37,204 nt of DNA from NZQO01 sp964639255 (GCA_964639255.1 CAZXDP010000021.1:1-37204); one strand, 5' to 3'. Counted from the stretch's first letter, positions 15,170 through 24,658 are shown. Notes: generated by a model not told the origin, from the sequence alone. Numbers and translations are program-made.

Positions 15170-16255
15170 ATGCAAAACTCTAAAGAACTACGCAGCTGGC
15201 TCGATGCCTTTCAGCTTCATCATCCGTTGGTGATTGCCGGGCCCTGTAGTGCCGAGACCGAAGCCCAGCTGTTAACCGTTGCGCACAAGCTTAAAGATAC
15301 CGATACAACTGTACTTCGCGCGGGAATTTGGAAGCCGCGCACCCGTCCGGGTAATTTTGAAGGAGTGGGCGCCAAGGGATTGGCATGGCTGCAACGAGCC
15401 AAGGATGAAACTGGGCTTATGACCACGACCGAGGTGGCCAATGCGGCCCACGTAGAGCTCGCGCTGAAACACGATATCGATATTTTGTGGATTGGGGCGA
15501 GAACTACGGTTTCCCCCTTTATCGTTCAGGAAATTGCCGACGCTCTTCAGGGCACAGAAAAGGTGGTGCTGGTAAAGAACCCGGTGAACCCAGATTTGGC
15601 CCTTTGGTTGGGGGCCGTAGAACGCTTTCATACTGCGAATGTGCGTAATCTCGGCGTTATCCACAGGGGGTTTTCTACGTACGAAAAAACAAGGTATCGC
15701 AACAACCCCGAATGGCAAATTCCCATAGACCTGCAGAATGAGTTTCCACACCTGCCGCTTATCCTAGACCCGTCGCATATCGCGGGGAAGCGCGACGTGA
15801 TTTTCGATCTCTGCCAAACGGCACTCGATTTGAACTACGATGGATTAATGATCGAGACCCATCACGATCCCCACAACGCCTGGAGCGATGCACAACAGCA
15901 AATAACGCCGGAAACCCTACACCAGATGACGGTAGATTTGCGGATTCGGAAAAAGGGCGAGGACCAACTAGAGTTTCAAAATCAGTTGAATACCCTTCGT
16001 ACCCAAATTGACGTTATCGACAATAAAATCGTGGAAATGATGGGCAAGCGAATGAAAATTGCAGATAGCATCGGCTTACTGAAAAAAGATCACAACGTGG
16101 CTATTTTGCAGGTGAAACGTTGGAACGAGGTATTGGGCAGAATGATTTTGCGAGGAGAAGAGAATAAGTTGAGCGAAGAATTTGTACTGAAGCTATATAA
16201 GGCGATTCACCAAGAATCTATCAATCACCAACAGAAGGTTTTTACCGAAAAGTAA
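15170..16255 (+). CDS. Bifunctional DAHP synthase / chorismate mutase
   Basis: A 361-residue fusion enzyme. Residues about 1-255 form a DAHP synthase of the KDO8P-synthase-like type: IAGPCSAET near the start, KPRTRPG, VKNPVNP and LDPSHIAGKR, which bind phosphoenolpyruvate, erythrose-4-phosphate and a metal. Residues about 270-355 form an AroQ-type chorismate mutase (LRTQIDVIDNKIVEMMGKRM..., RW, and an ending helix). It catalyses entry to the shikimate pathway and the step from chorismate to prephenate for Phe/Tyr. The ATG at 15170 was preferred to an in-frame TTG at 15161. Control is probably by the attenuator directly upstream; the fused mutase domain is known in this family to mediate feedback inhibition. 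Confidence 0.95.
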   Translation: MQNSKELRSWLDAFQLHHPLVIAGPCSAETEAQLLTVAHKLKDTDTTVLRAGIWKPRTRPGNFEGVGAKGLAWLQRAKDETGLMTTTEVANAAHVELALKHDIDILWIGARTTVSPFIVQEIADALQGTEKVVLVKNPVNPDLALWLGAVERFHTANVRNLGVIHRGFSTYEKTRYRNNPEWQIPIDLQNEFPHLPLILDPSHIAGKRDVIFDLCQTALDLNYDGLMIETHHDPHNAWSDAQQQITPETLHQMTVDLRIRKKGEDQLEFQNQLNTLRTQIDVIDNKIVEMMGKRMKIADSIGLLKKDHNVAILQVKRWNEVLGRMILRGEENKLSEEFVLKLYKAIHQESINHQQKVFTEK

Positions 16256-16260
16256 ATGTC

Positions 16261-16285
16261 GGGGGCGCAACTGCGTTGCGCCCCC
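16261..16285. terminator. Strong hairpin between convergent genes
   Basis: GGGGGCGCAA (16261-16270) pairs perfectly with TTGCGCCCCC (16276-16285) around five bases, six bases after the DAHP synthase stop. The following plus-strand sequence is T-rich (GCATTGTTTATTTT) but lacks a continuous T run. It probably ends transcription or protects the 3' end, and also faces the convergent minus-strand gene. Confidence 0.65.
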
Positions 16286-16315
16286 GCATTGTTTATTTTA
16301 ATTCAAACAAAAAAG

Positions 16316-16774
16316 TTATTGCCTTACTCGTTTAAAGATATAGCGCGTAACGTAGATACCATTGCTATCGCTATCGCCCGCAAAACTTTCCACGCCGCTA
16401 TTCACAAAGGCCAGTTCCCACCCATTGGCGGCCATATCGTTGATTTTTGAAGTGACGACGGCATCGTTCGCGGCAATGTTCTGAAAGCGGATACCGCCAA
16501 GGTTAAAGAAATTGAGCAACTTGGTCTCTTCAAAATTTTTCACCCGAATATCACCTCGGTCCGATTTATTCCGCTCATCGTCCTCTTCACTGCGGGTGCT
16601 GGTAAACTCGCGGAAGTCGCGATCCTCTGCCGCCATGATCATCCTAGAACGGCCTAAACCGTTGGGAATAATAGACTCTACCACAGTCACAGTTTCGTAC
16701 TCAAAAGTTTGTGCCTGCACATTTCCGAAGCATAGCGCTGCAAAAATCGCTGAAAGTAAAATTGTTTTTTTCAT
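16316..16774 (-). CDS. Small secreted protein, DUF4177-like, function unknown
   Basis: A 152-residue protein with a clear Sec signal peptide (ILLSAIFAALCFGNVQAQ). The mature part has a highly charged middle (TRSEEDDERNKSDRGD) and a C-terminal segment INDMAANGWELAFVNSG...GIYVTRYIFKR that resembles the DUF4177 pattern 'N.L...GWEL......Y.FKR'. No Cys pair or catalytic motif is visible. It converges on the DAHP synthase gene and is divergent from rsgA. A weak -7 like sequence (TATATTTA on the minus strand, about 16800) may be its promoter. Function is unknown. Confidence 0.75.
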   Translation of the reverse strand: MKKTILLSAIFAALCFGNVQAQTFEYETVTVVESIIPNGLGRSRMIMAAEDRDFREFTSTRSEEDDERNKSDRGDIRVKNFEETKLLNFFNLGGIRFQNIAANDAVVTSKINDMAANGWELAFVNSGVESFAGDSDSNGIYVTRYIFKRVRQ

Positions 16775-16839
16775 ATCTAAATAGGGTTTAATTACCGTAA
16801 ATATAATGGATTATAGGTGTGGGTTATTTTAAAATTTCA

Positions 16840-16847
16840 GAATTTTG
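16840..16847 (+). promoter_or_regulatory. Candidate -7 element for rsgA-dtd
   Basis: GAATTTTG (16840-16847) differs from TAnnTTTG at one position and is followed by the frequent GCAG, five bases before the ATG at 16853. No clear -33 was found. Confidence 0.35.
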
Positions 16848-16852
16848 CAGCG

Positions 16853-17803
16853 ATGAGAGGAACCGTTTACAAATCGACGGGAAGTTGGTACCGCGTTAAA
16901 TCTGAACAAGGCCAGTTCTACGATTGCCGTATTAAGGGGAAGTTTCGCTTGGGGGGAATTAAGAGCACCAATCCCGTGGCGGTAGGCGACAAGGTCGTGT
17001 TCGATATAGAGACCAAAGGCGACGAGACGGTAGGGGTGATTAAAAAGATTGAGGATAGGGAGAATTATATTATTCGGAAATCGGTGAACCTCTCGAAGCA
17101 AACCCACATAATAGCCGCCAACATAGATGTAGCCTTTCTCTTGGTGACCTTGAACAATCCTACCACCTTTACCACTTTTATAGATCGTTTTCTCGTTACT
17201 GCCGAAGCCTATGGCGTAGAGGCCGTACTGCTATTTAACAAAATAGATACCTATGTGGATGAAGCGTTGCTGGAAGTAAAGTACCTCGCTGCGCTGTACC
17301 GTAGCATAGGATACACGTGCGTGGGGATTTCGGCCAAGACCGGTAAGAATATCGACAAAGTCAAACAGTTGATGGAAGGAAAAACCTGTATGTTTTCCGG
17401 CCATAGCGGTACCGGGAAATCTACCTTGGCCAACACCTTGGAACCGGGATTGAATTTAAAAACTTCTGAAATTTCAGAGCAGCACATGCAGGGGCAGCAC
17501 ACTACTACCTTCGCCGAAATGTTCGATCTTCCGTTCGGTGCCCAATTAATCGATACTCCTGGCATCCGTGGTTTTGGGGTCGTTGAGATGGATAAGGAGG
17601 AGGTGGGCGATTACTTTCCTGAATTTTTCGCGCGCAAGCAGGATTGTAAATTCAATAACTGTCTTCACATTAACGAACCACAATGTGCCGTAAAGATCGC
17701 TTTGGAGGCCGATGAAATCTCGTGGTCTCGCTACAAGAGCTACTTGCAGATTTTAGAGGGTGAGGACGATACGTATAGAAAAGATAGTTACCAGGAAGTA
17801 TGA
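16853..17803 (+). CDS. rsgA: Ribosome small-subunit biogenesis GTPase RsgA
   Basis: A 316-residue circularly permuted GTPase that helps mature the 30S subunit. An N-terminal OB fold (about 1-70, MRGTVYKSTGSWYRV) is followed by the GTPase motifs in permuted order: NKID (129-132), SAKTGKN (160-166), the P-loop GHSGTGKS (183-190), the G2 Thr cluster and DTPG (234-237). The C-terminal zinc finger has Cys265, Cys270, His272 and Cys278. The frame is open to 16817, but the ATG at 16853 matches the family N terminus. Its stop overlaps the start of dtd by four bases (ATGA), so the two are translationally coupled. Confidence 0.97.
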   Translation: MRGTVYKSTGSWYRVKSEQGQFYDCRIKGKFRLGGIKSTNPVAVGDKVVFDIETKGDETVGVIKKIEDRENYIIRKSVNLSKQTHIIAANIDVAFLLVTLNNPTTFTTFIDRFLVTAEAYGVEAVLLFNKIDTYVDEALLEVKYLAALYRSIGYTCVGISAKTGKNIDKVKQLMEGKTCMFSGHSGTGKSTLANTLEPGLNLKTSEISEQHMQGQHTTTFAEMFDLPFGAQLIDTPGIRGFGVVEMDKEEVGDYFPEFFARKQDCKFNNCLHINEPQCAVKIALEADEISWSRYKSYLQILEGEDDTYRKDSYQEV

Positions 17804-18252
17804 GGGCAATAATTCAACGGGTTTCAGAAGCATCGGTCACCATATCGGGTACCGTTACCTCTCGTATAGGCATCGGATTTTTGGTGCTAGTGGGTATAGA
17901 AGAGGCAGATACGTTTGAAGATATTGAATGGCTTTCGGCAAAAATTGCCCGCTTGCGGGTTTTTTCAGATGAGGAAGGATTGATGAACCAATCTATTGCC
18001 CAAATTAACGGCGAGTGCTTGGTGGTAAGCCAGTTTACCTTGCACGCAAGCACCAAAAAAGGCAACAGACCCTCGTTTATGAAGGCCGCTAGGCCCGAGA
18101 CTGCCGTTCCATTGTACGGGCAATTTGTGGATCAGCTGGAAAGGGATTTGGGCAAGAAAGTGGCTACGGGCAGCTTTGGCGCTATGATGGATGTCAGTTT
18201 AATCAATTACGGCCCCGTAACAATTTTTATCGATACGAAAAATAAAGAATAA
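17800..18252 (+). CDS. dtd: D-aminoacyl-tRNA deacylase
   Basis: A 150-residue enzyme that hydrolyses D-amino acids (and Gly) from mischarged tRNA in the cytoplasm. The two family signatures are present: SQFTLHA (with the catalytic-loop Thr) in the middle and the Gly-cisPro motif in LINYGPVTIFID at the C terminus, which together form the chiral proofreading site of the dimer. Length is standard. It overlaps the rsgA stop codon by four bases and is followed by a 48-base gap before the DUF3857 genes, so the operon may continue. Confidence 0.97.
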   Translation: MRAIIQRVSEASVTISGTVTSRIGIGFLVLVGIEEADTFEDIEWLSAKIARLRVFSDEEGLMNQSIAQINGECLVVSQFTLHASTKKGNRPSFMKAARPETAVPLYGQFVDQLERDLGKKVATGSFGAMMDVSLINYGPVTIFIDTKNKE

Positions 18253-18300
18253 TTTTTTTATATTGCCCAAAATTCTTTCCCCATTTATTGATTGTTACTT

Positions 18301-20196
18301 ATGAGTTACATACGCTTGTGGGCATTCTTTGTTTTAACTGCTCCATTTTTCCTCCAAGCCCAATCCTATTCTGTTAAGGATATTCCTAGTGCCCTCGAAG
18401 AAAAGTCGCACGCGGTTTTTCGTACCGATAAAATGGAAGTGGAACTTCACGATTTTGATGATATGACCGTGCTATCGCATTCGGCAGTGACCATTTTGAA
18501 CAAATTGGGTTTGCGGGCGATGAATACTTCGGTGCCCTACGACGATTATCTAAAAATTAAAGATGTCGAAGTATTTCTCTACGATAAAAACGGGAAGGAA
18601 ATCAAGAAATTCAAGAAAAAGGATTTTCAGGATGTGAGCGCTTCGGGCGGGGATTTGTACAATGATAATAGGGAGTTGAAACTTGATTTCACCTTGCCTC
18701 CTTATCCCTTTACCTATGAGATAAAAACCCATTACAGGACCACTTCTACGGCCTTGCTGCCTCAGTTCCTGCCAATTCCCTTTTACTACGGAAGTACGCA
18801 ACAATCTGAATACCATCTTAAAAATCCGAAGAATATTTCTTTGGAAATAAAGGAATATAATCTTGAGAATTTTGGTGTAGAAAAGAAAGAAACGGCATCG
18901 GGACTTTCTTATAAGGTCGGGGCCATTCCCGCAATTACGGATGAATACCTAAGCCCTTATTACACAGCGTTCACACCCATGGTTAAGATCGCCCCGAAAA
19001 GATTTGAGTTGGCTGGCAAGGAGGCCCAAGTCCATACTTGGGATGATTTCGCGAGTTGGCAGCAGAGTCAGTTGCTCAATGGTAGAGACGAACTACCGCC
19101 GCAAACGGTTCAAAACATATCCCAATTGGTGGCGGGGGTGAGTGATACGCGTGAAAAGGTAAAGGCTATCTACCAGTATATGCAGGATCGTACGCGGTAC
19201 ATAAGCGTACAAATAGGTATTGGTGGCTGGCAACCAGTAGCGGCCAAGGAGGTTGATGAACTTAGCTACGGCGATTGCAAGGGCCTTACCAATTACACCA
19301 TGGCTTTGCTGAAATCTCAGGGAATCGATTCGTACTATACCATTGTCAATGCTGGCGAGAACGGCCGTGATATCGACGAAGATTTTGTGGCCCTTCAGGG
19401 GAACCATGTTATTTTATCAGTACCTATGGAAGATGAAATGCTCTTTCTGGAATGTACCAACCAGCAGGTTCCCTTCAATTACCTGGGCACCCATACCGAT
19501 AACCGGAAAGCGCTTATGATTACGCCCCAAGGGGGAAAAATAGTGAGCACCCACAAATATACCACCCAAGAAAATCTTAGGACATTGCAAGCTAAGTTGC
19601 AACTTGGCAGCGATTTGAATCTTTCAGGAAGCGTAGAGGAAATTTCCGAAGGACTTCAATATCAGTACAAGTATTTTCTGGAAAAGGAAAAACAGGACGA
19701 TATCGTGCGCTATTATAAAGAGACGTGGAGCCACCTAAACAATCTTACTCTCGATAAAATCGCCTTCGAAAATGATAAGGATGGCGTTACCTTTTCAGAA
19801 AAACTTACTGTGGCATTTAACAATTATACTTCTAAGGCGGGTAACCGGGTGTTGTTAAATCCCAATGTGTTTAACCGGTTTACGTTTATTCCAGAAATTA
19901 CCGGCAGTCGCAAGCAGCCCATCGAGGTGCGGCGAGGTATGACCTACCAGAACCAAATTGCAATCGAATTGCCGCAGGACCTAACCGTGGCATCTCTTTT
20001 TGATCCTATTGAGACAAAATCGAAATTTGGGGAATACACCGCTACTATTGAGGTGCAGGATGGTACTACATTACTATATAAACGATCGCTTGTACTACAC
20101 TCGGGGACCTTTCCGAAGGAAGATTATCCCGAGTATGTAGCTTTTCTAAGGGAAGTGGTAAAAAATGATAAGTCTAAAATTGTATTGAGCAAATAA
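18301..20196 (+). CDS. DUF3857/transglutaminase-like exported protein with intact Cys-His
   Basis: A 631-residue exported protein (signal peptide ending FFLQAQ). An N-terminal DUF3857 beta domain (about 40-240) is followed by a transglutaminase-like domain and a C-terminal beta domain. The papain-like residues are present: Cys326 in SYGDCKGLTNY and His369 in GNHVILSVP; Glu384 in LECTNQ takes the place of the usual Asp. It is the only one of the three neighbouring homologues to keep the Cys and His, and so the only one likely to be an active hydrolase or crosslinking enzyme. An in-frame TTG at 18292 was set aside for the ATG at 18301. Its stop overlaps the next start (TAATG). The substrate is unknown. 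Confidence 0.85.
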   Translation: MSYIRLWAFFVLTAPFFLQAQSYSVKDIPSALEEKSHAVFRTDKMEVELHDFDDMTVLSHSAVTILNKLGLRAMNTSVPYDDYLKIKDVEVFLYDKNGKEIKKFKKKDFQDVSASGGDLYNDNRELKLDFTLPPYPFTYEIKTHYRTTSTALLPQFLPIPFYYGSTQQSEYHLKNPKNISLEIKEYNLENFGVEKKETASGLSYKVGAIPAITDEYLSPYYTAFTPMVKIAPKRFELAGKEAQVHTWDDFASWQQSQLLNGRDELPPQTVQNISQLVAGVSDTREKVKAIYQYMQDRTRYISVQIGIGGWQPVAAKEVDELSYGDCKGLTNYTMALLKSQGIDSYYTIVNAGENGRDIDEDFVALQGNHVILSVPMEDEMLFLECTNQQVPFNYLGTHTDNRKALMITPQGGKIVSTHKYTTQENLRTLQAKLQLGSDLNLSGSVEEISEGLQYQYKYFLEKEKQDDIVRYYKETWSHLNNLTLDKIAFENDKDGVTFSEKLTVAFNNYTSKAGNRVLLNPNVFNRFTFIPEITGSRKQPIEVRRGMTYQNQIAIELPQDLTVASLFDPIETKSKFGEYTATIEVQDGTTLLYKRSLVLHSGTFPKEDYPEYVAFLREVVKNDKSKIVLSK

Positions 20197-22043
20197 TGAA
20201 GCATATAAAAAAAATTGCGGTGCTACTGTGCTGCTTGGCGGCCACTGCGGCGGGATTTTCCCAAGAAGTGACTTTTGGGGAGGTGTCGGTAGCCGATTTA
20301 GAGCAAAAACAAGATCCTGTATTCCCAGAACAGCACGCGGTAATCCTTTACCGCAATATCGATTTCAACTATGGAAAGGTTTTAGAGGTGCACGAACGCG
20401 TTAAAATCTTTACATCGGAAGGATTTGAATATTCCGATTGGACGATTTATTTTGAAGATGCTAGGGCCATAGACGCTCGCACTTATAACCTTGAAGATGG
20501 CGAAGTTATAATTACCGAAGTGGAGAACAAGAATGTTTATGAGCATGTGGTTAATAAAAATGAAGTCGAGCATAAAATTTCCTTTCCGAATGTACGCGAG
20601 GGCTCGATTTTGGAAATTCGGTATAAAGTGCCTTTAATTGGACTCTATTCGCTTTTTACCCAGGCAAATCTTCCTATTAAACAATTGCGAATGGAAATTA
20701 AGAACCCCTACGAAACAGCCATGGTGATTAGAGATAATCCTTACGTGCAGTTACCCATTCGCCGAATTGATTTAGACTATGGAAGTCTTTTCTTAGGTAC
20801 CGATGTGCCGCCTTTAAGAAAGGAAAAATTCGTTGGCAATATTAATAATCATAGGGGTAGAATATGGATTGAATTTTATGTACAGTATGAAAAATCGTGG
20901 GCTTACGTCGCTAAGATGTTCAACGAATCGGAAACGCTAGGCCGACAATTTAGCAAACCTAAGAGTTTGTATGGAAAAGACTTAAAAGAACTTATAGCGG
21001 GCGATGAGGATCCATTAACTATTGCAAAAAAAGTAGATCGGCATCTAAAAGAAGTCATGGTTTGGAATCAGTATTACAATAAAGGTAGTGAGAGCATTCG
21101 GAAAGCTTATCAAGAAAAAGTCGGCACTACTGGCGATATTAACCTTTTATATGTGCATGCCCTTCGTTCGCTAGGCTTAGCCGCGAATCCTATGTTGGTA
21201 TCTTCTAAATGGAATGGTTGGGCTTTTTACCCCAGCCTCCGTTCTTTCAATTCAGTTATCTGTGCCCTAGAACTAAATGGTGAGACCTATTTGCTAGATG
21301 CATCTCAAAAAAATGCATCGTTCGGGCAAATCCCGCTAGAATATGTAAATGGGAATGGGTTTATTGTGTATCCAGACGGCGCCTCGGTAAATTACCCCAT
21401 TACCTTGAAAGAATCATCGAAAAATATTGAAATGGTCAATGCCGTTCTAAATCTTGAAGAGGGCGCCATAGTAGGTAAAGTACAGCAACGAATTACAGAT
21501 TATTTCGCATTGGAATATCGAGAGCGTTATGAGAATACTATCGAGAACAAGCACGAAACTGATCTCGAAACAATAAACTTGCTATCGATAGAAAATCTTG
21601 AGAAGAAAGACGTGGCTGATCCCGAAAAACCCATTACAATAAGTTATGACTTTAAGTACGCAGATTATTTAGAACAGATTGGCAGTGATATTTATTTTGA
21701 ACCTTTGCTTTATCTAGGGAAAAAAGAAAACGAGTATAATGAAACCGGTCGTCTTTATCCCATTGACCTGGAAAAGCCCTACCTCGAAAATTTTATCATC
21801 AATTACGAAATACCCGAAGGATATAGGGTAGAAAGCCTTCCTGAAGCCAAGAATATAGCTATTCAAGACAATGTAGCATCGCTAAAGTTCGATACGATGC
21901 AGCGCGGCAATTCGGTTCAAGTTTCCTTGGCTATCCATGTAAAGGAGCATTTATTGCCCGCCAGCCATTACGAGGCTCTTAAATCGCTCTTTATTGAGTA
22001 CACCAATATTTCAAAATCGAAAATAGTGCTTACCAAAATTTAA
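20196..22043 (+). CDS. DUF3857 exported protein, degenerate transglutaminase-like domain (1)
   Basis: A 615-residue homologue with a signal peptide (LLCCLAATAAGFSQ), a DUF3857 domain and a transglutaminase-like fold. At the position of the catalytic Cys it has Ile315 (TTGDINLL for YGDCKGL), and at the His position Ser353 (FNSVICAL for GNHVILSV); the Asp is kept (Asp368 in LLDAS). It is therefore predicted inactive as a peptidase or transglutaminase and may act as a binding or partner protein. It overlaps the upstream gene by one base and precedes a second degenerate homologue by 15 bases, so the three are one operon. Confidence 0.83.
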   Translation: MKHIKKIAVLLCCLAATAAGFSQEVTFGEVSVADLEQKQDPVFPEQHAVILYRNIDFNYGKVLEVHERVKIFTSEGFEYSDWTIYFEDARAIDARTYNLEDGEVIITEVENKNVYEHVVNKNEVEHKISFPNVREGSILEIRYKVPLIGLYSLFTQANLPIKQLRMEIKNPYETAMVIRDNPYVQLPIRRIDLDYGSLFLGTDVPPLRKEKFVGNINNHRGRIWIEFYVQYEKSWAYVAKMFNESETLGRQFSKPKSLYGKDLKELIAGDEDPLTIAKKVDRHLKEVMVWNQYYNKGSESIRKAYQEKVGTTGDINLLYVHALRSLGLAANPMLVSSKWNGWAFYPSLRSFNSVICALELNGETYLLDASQKNASFGQIPLEYVNGNGFIVYPDGASVNYPITLKESSKNIEMVNAVLNLEEGAIVGKVQQRITDYFALEYRERYENTIENKHETDLETINLLSIENLEKKDVADPEKPITISYDFKYADYLEQIGSDIYFEPLLYLGKKENEYNETGRLYPIDLEKPYLENFIINYEIPEGYRVESLPEAKNIAIQDNVASLKFDTMQRGNSVQVSLAIHVKEHLLPASHYEALKSLFIEYTNISKSKIVLTKI

Positions 22044-22058
22044 AATCACATATTCAAC

Positions 22059-24092
22059 ATGCTCAAAAAATTACACCTTCCTCTGTTTATGCTCTTGTCC
22101 TTCGTGGTACTTTCCCAAAATTATAAATTTGGTCGAGTTTCAGAAGAAGAATTATCTCAACAGCAACATTCCAGTTATCCCGATGCAGATGCAGCGGTGC
22201 TGTATCGGGAGTATAAAACTTATTATGATTTTAGTCAGGGAGACGGCTTTACAGTATACACCGAAGTTTTTGAACGTATCAAAATCTATAATCCACAAGG
22301 TTTCGAATGGGGTAGCAAAACCATTCCGCTCTATAATTCTTCCAATAAAAAAGAGGATCTCGTGTCTCTTAAAGCATATACCTATAACCTCCAGGATGGC
22401 GATATAGAGAAAACCAAATTAGATAAGGATAATATCTTTGAAAAGAAGGCTAGCAATTTCTTACGCTTTAATGAATTTACCATGCCAGCCCTGCAATCGG
22501 GTTCGGTTATCGAATATGAGTACAAAGTGTCCTCTCCGTTCTTGGCGCTAGAAGATATTGAACTTCAATATACCATCCCCATCGACAAAGAAGTGGTCGA
22601 GATTACCGTACCGGAGTATTTCGTTTATAAAAACTATGGGAATCCCCAAGCTATCCTTTCGTACACCTTTGAAAAAAATAGCGGCGAGAAGAAAATCACC
22701 TTGCGAGGTCGTTCTGGTGTAGGGACGGTAGATTATGTTCAGGGAAATTTTGGCAATAGTCGCAGTGCGCAGGATAGAAATGTGAGCTATAAAGAGGATA
22801 TCTATAGCTTGGAGGAGAGCAATATTCCACCTCTGCCTAAGGAGTCGTATGTAGATAACCTAAAAAATTACCAAGCCCGGTCCATTTGGGAATTGGCATA
22901 TATCAATGATCCCAACGGAGTTCCCGATGAATATCTCTCTACCGATTGGGAGGCCGTAACCGAAAGTATCTACAAAAACAGTGATTTTGTAAATCAAATA
23001 GAAAAAACCAATTATTACGAAGAGGACCTTGCACCAATTCTTGCTAATGCATCCTCTCCAGAAGAAATTATGGGTTCTTTACTAACTTTTGTAAAAACGA
23101 AGGTTGCGTGGAACGGTTATACTGGATATTATGCGCAAAATGGTGTTAAGAGTGCCTACAATACGGGCGAAGGTAACACGGCCGATATTAACTTGATGCT
23201 CGTAGGGATGTTGCGGTCTGCCGGTCTAGAGGCAAACCCGGTATTGGTAAGCACGGTAGATAACGGTATTCCCGTATACCCTACCCGTAAAGGTTTCAAC
23301 TATGTAATAGCCTCTGTACTACATAACGGACAAATGTACCTTATGGATGCAACCGATTCGTATTCTAATGTTAATTTGCTGCCACGCAGGGCGATGAACT
23401 GGCAAGGTAGGTTGATTCGTGCAGATGGCACTTCGAATTGGGTAGGCCTGTATCCAGGATATACCTCAGAAGATGTGGTGTATGCCCAAGCCGAAATAAA
23501 GGGAAATTCGTTGGAAACTAACGTTAGGGAACGGCTCAATGGCCATTTTGCCCATGGATACCGAAATAAATACAACAATGTTCCCAATTCCGAAAGGGCA
23601 CAAGGCATTCAAAATACTGCTGAAGATCTAACAATTATCGATTTTGAAGCGACAAATGTAGAAAATTTAGATCCCAATATTACGTTGCGTTATGCAGCCA
23701 CCTCGAACCTTTTGGCAGAGCAAATTGGGAACGAGTTGTACCTGTCGCCTATGCTCTTTTTTGCCACGAAGGAAAATCCGTTTAAATCAGATAACAGGGC
23801 GTATCCTATTTTCTTTGAATATCCCAAATCCCATAAATACGTAATTAATATCAAATATCCAGAGGGATATACGGTTACATCGTTACCTGAGAGTATCAAG
23901 GCAAACTTGGCGAACAACATGGGCAGTTATTCGTATATTTTACAGGATACGGGCGCTCAGGCAATTCAACTTTCAGTAACTTTGGAGCTAAACGCACCCA
24001 TTATCCTGCCTGAAGACTATCAATACATCAAGGCATTATTTTCGCAAATTGTGGAAAAGGAAAATGAAAAGGTGGTGCTAACAAAGGTCTAA
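22059..24092 (+). CDS. DUF3857 exported protein, degenerate transglutaminase-like domain (2)
   Basis: A 677-residue homologue with a signal peptide (LFMLLSFVVLSQ). Like its neighbour it lacks the catalytic pair: Ile377 in TADINLM replaces Cys and Tyr415 in FNYVIASV replaces His, while Asp430 in LMDATD is kept. Its closest relative is the upstream gene: both begin with YKFGRVSEEEL/VTFGEVSVADL and share ADINL/GDINL, AL.ANP.LVS and YP..R.FN. It starts 15 bases after that gene and stops three bases before the MazG-like gene. The repeated loss of the same residues suggests a conserved non-enzymatic function. Confidence 0.83.
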   Translation: MLKKLHLPLFMLLSFVVLSQNYKFGRVSEEELSQQQHSSYPDADAAVLYREYKTYYDFSQGDGFTVYTEVFERIKIYNPQGFEWGSKTIPLYNSSNKKEDLVSLKAYTYNLQDGDIEKTKLDKDNIFEKKASNFLRFNEFTMPALQSGSVIEYEYKVSSPFLALEDIELQYTIPIDKEVVEITVPEYFVYKNYGNPQAILSYTFEKNSGEKKITLRGRSGVGTVDYVQGNFGNSRSAQDRNVSYKEDIYSLEESNIPPLPKESYVDNLKNYQARSIWELAYINDPNGVPDEYLSTDWEAVTESIYKNSDFVNQIEKTNYYEEDLAPILANASSPEEIMGSLLTFVKTKVAWNGYTGYYAQNGVKSAYNTGEGNTADINLMLVGMLRSAGLEANPVLVSTVDNGIPVYPTRKGFNYVIASVLHNGQMYLMDATDSYSNVNLLPRRAMNWQGRLIRADGTSNWVGLYPGYTSEDVVYAQAEIKGNSLETNVRERLNGHFAHGYRNKYNNVPNSERAQGIQNTAEDLTIIDFEATNVENLDPNITLRYAATSNLLAEQIGNELYLSPMLFFATKENPFKSDNRAYPIFFEYPKSHKYVINIKYPEGYTVTSLPESIKANLANNMGSYSYILQDTGAQAIQLSVTLELNAPIILPEDYQYIKALFSQIVEKENEKVVLTKV

Positions 24093-24095
24093 GTC

Positions 24096-24422
24096 ATGAA
24101 TATTAAAAATGCCCAAGCTGCTGTCGATGCTTGGATTCAGGAGCACGGTGTTCGCTATTTCAACGAGCTTACCAATATGGCACAACTTACCGAAGAGGTA
24201 GGCGAGGTAGCGCGCATTATTGCCAGGCGCTATGGCGAACAGAGCGAAAAGGACAGCGACCGCGAAAAGGATTTGGGTGAAGAACTGGCCGATGTAGTGT
24301 TCGTGGTACTGTGTTTGGCCAATCAAACCGGAGTAGACCTGGAGGCTTCCTTCCAACAAAAGCTCGCACTAAAAACAAAACGTGACCACGATCGTCACCA
24401 CACTAACGAAAAACTGAAGTAA
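24096..24422 (+). CDS. MazG-like nucleotide pyrophosphohydrolase
   Basis: A 108-residue all-alpha protein with the MazG motif for binding Mg2+: Glu33, Glu34 and Glu37 in LTEEVGEVAR and Glu63 with Asp66 in EELADVVFV. The length fits the single-domain MazG-like group (dCTPase/iMazG type), which hydrolyses nucleoside triphosphates to monophosphate and pyrophosphate, often to remove abnormal dNTPs. It begins three bases after the DUF3857 gene and overlaps the next gene by one base (TAATG), so it is part of the same transcript. The preferred nucleotide cannot be read from sequence. Confidence 0.9.
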   Translation: MNIKNAQAAVDAWIQEHGVRYFNELTNMAQLTEEVGEVARIIARRYGEQSEKDSDREKDLGEELADVVFVVLCLANQTGVDLEASFQQKLALKTKRDHDRHHTNEKLK

Positions 24423-24658
24423 TGTTCAAGGCAGTGCTGTCATATCCCGGATTTTGGCGCTCGGTGCTATCGCTCGCCTTGGCGTTTGTACTTCTTTTCG
24501 TTTTGATTAAATGGGCGATCGAAGGATTTTCACTGGCATTTTTTTCACGTCAGGATCCGTTGTTGTTTGGAGGCGGCATTCTCTTGGCGGGATTTTTATA
24601 CGGATTTATTGTTTCCTTCGGAAAATTTAGATCGAAGCTAAAGGACAACAACCGATAA
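24422..24658 (+). CDS. Small membrane protein with two transmembrane helices
   Basis: A 78-residue protein with two hydrophobic helices, about residues 14-34 (LSLALAFVLLFVLIKWAIEGF) and 46-64 (LLFGGGILLAGFLYGFIVSFG), and a short basic tail. It matches the DUF3098-like type of small Bacteroidota membrane proteins only in general form. It overlaps the MazG-like stop by one base and ends three bases before aroA, so it is translated from the same mRNA. Function unknown. Confidence 0.75.
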   Translation: MFKAVLSYPGFWRSVLSLALAFVLLFVLIKWAIEGFSLAFFSRQDPLLFGGGILLAGFLYGFIVSFGKFRSKLKDNNR

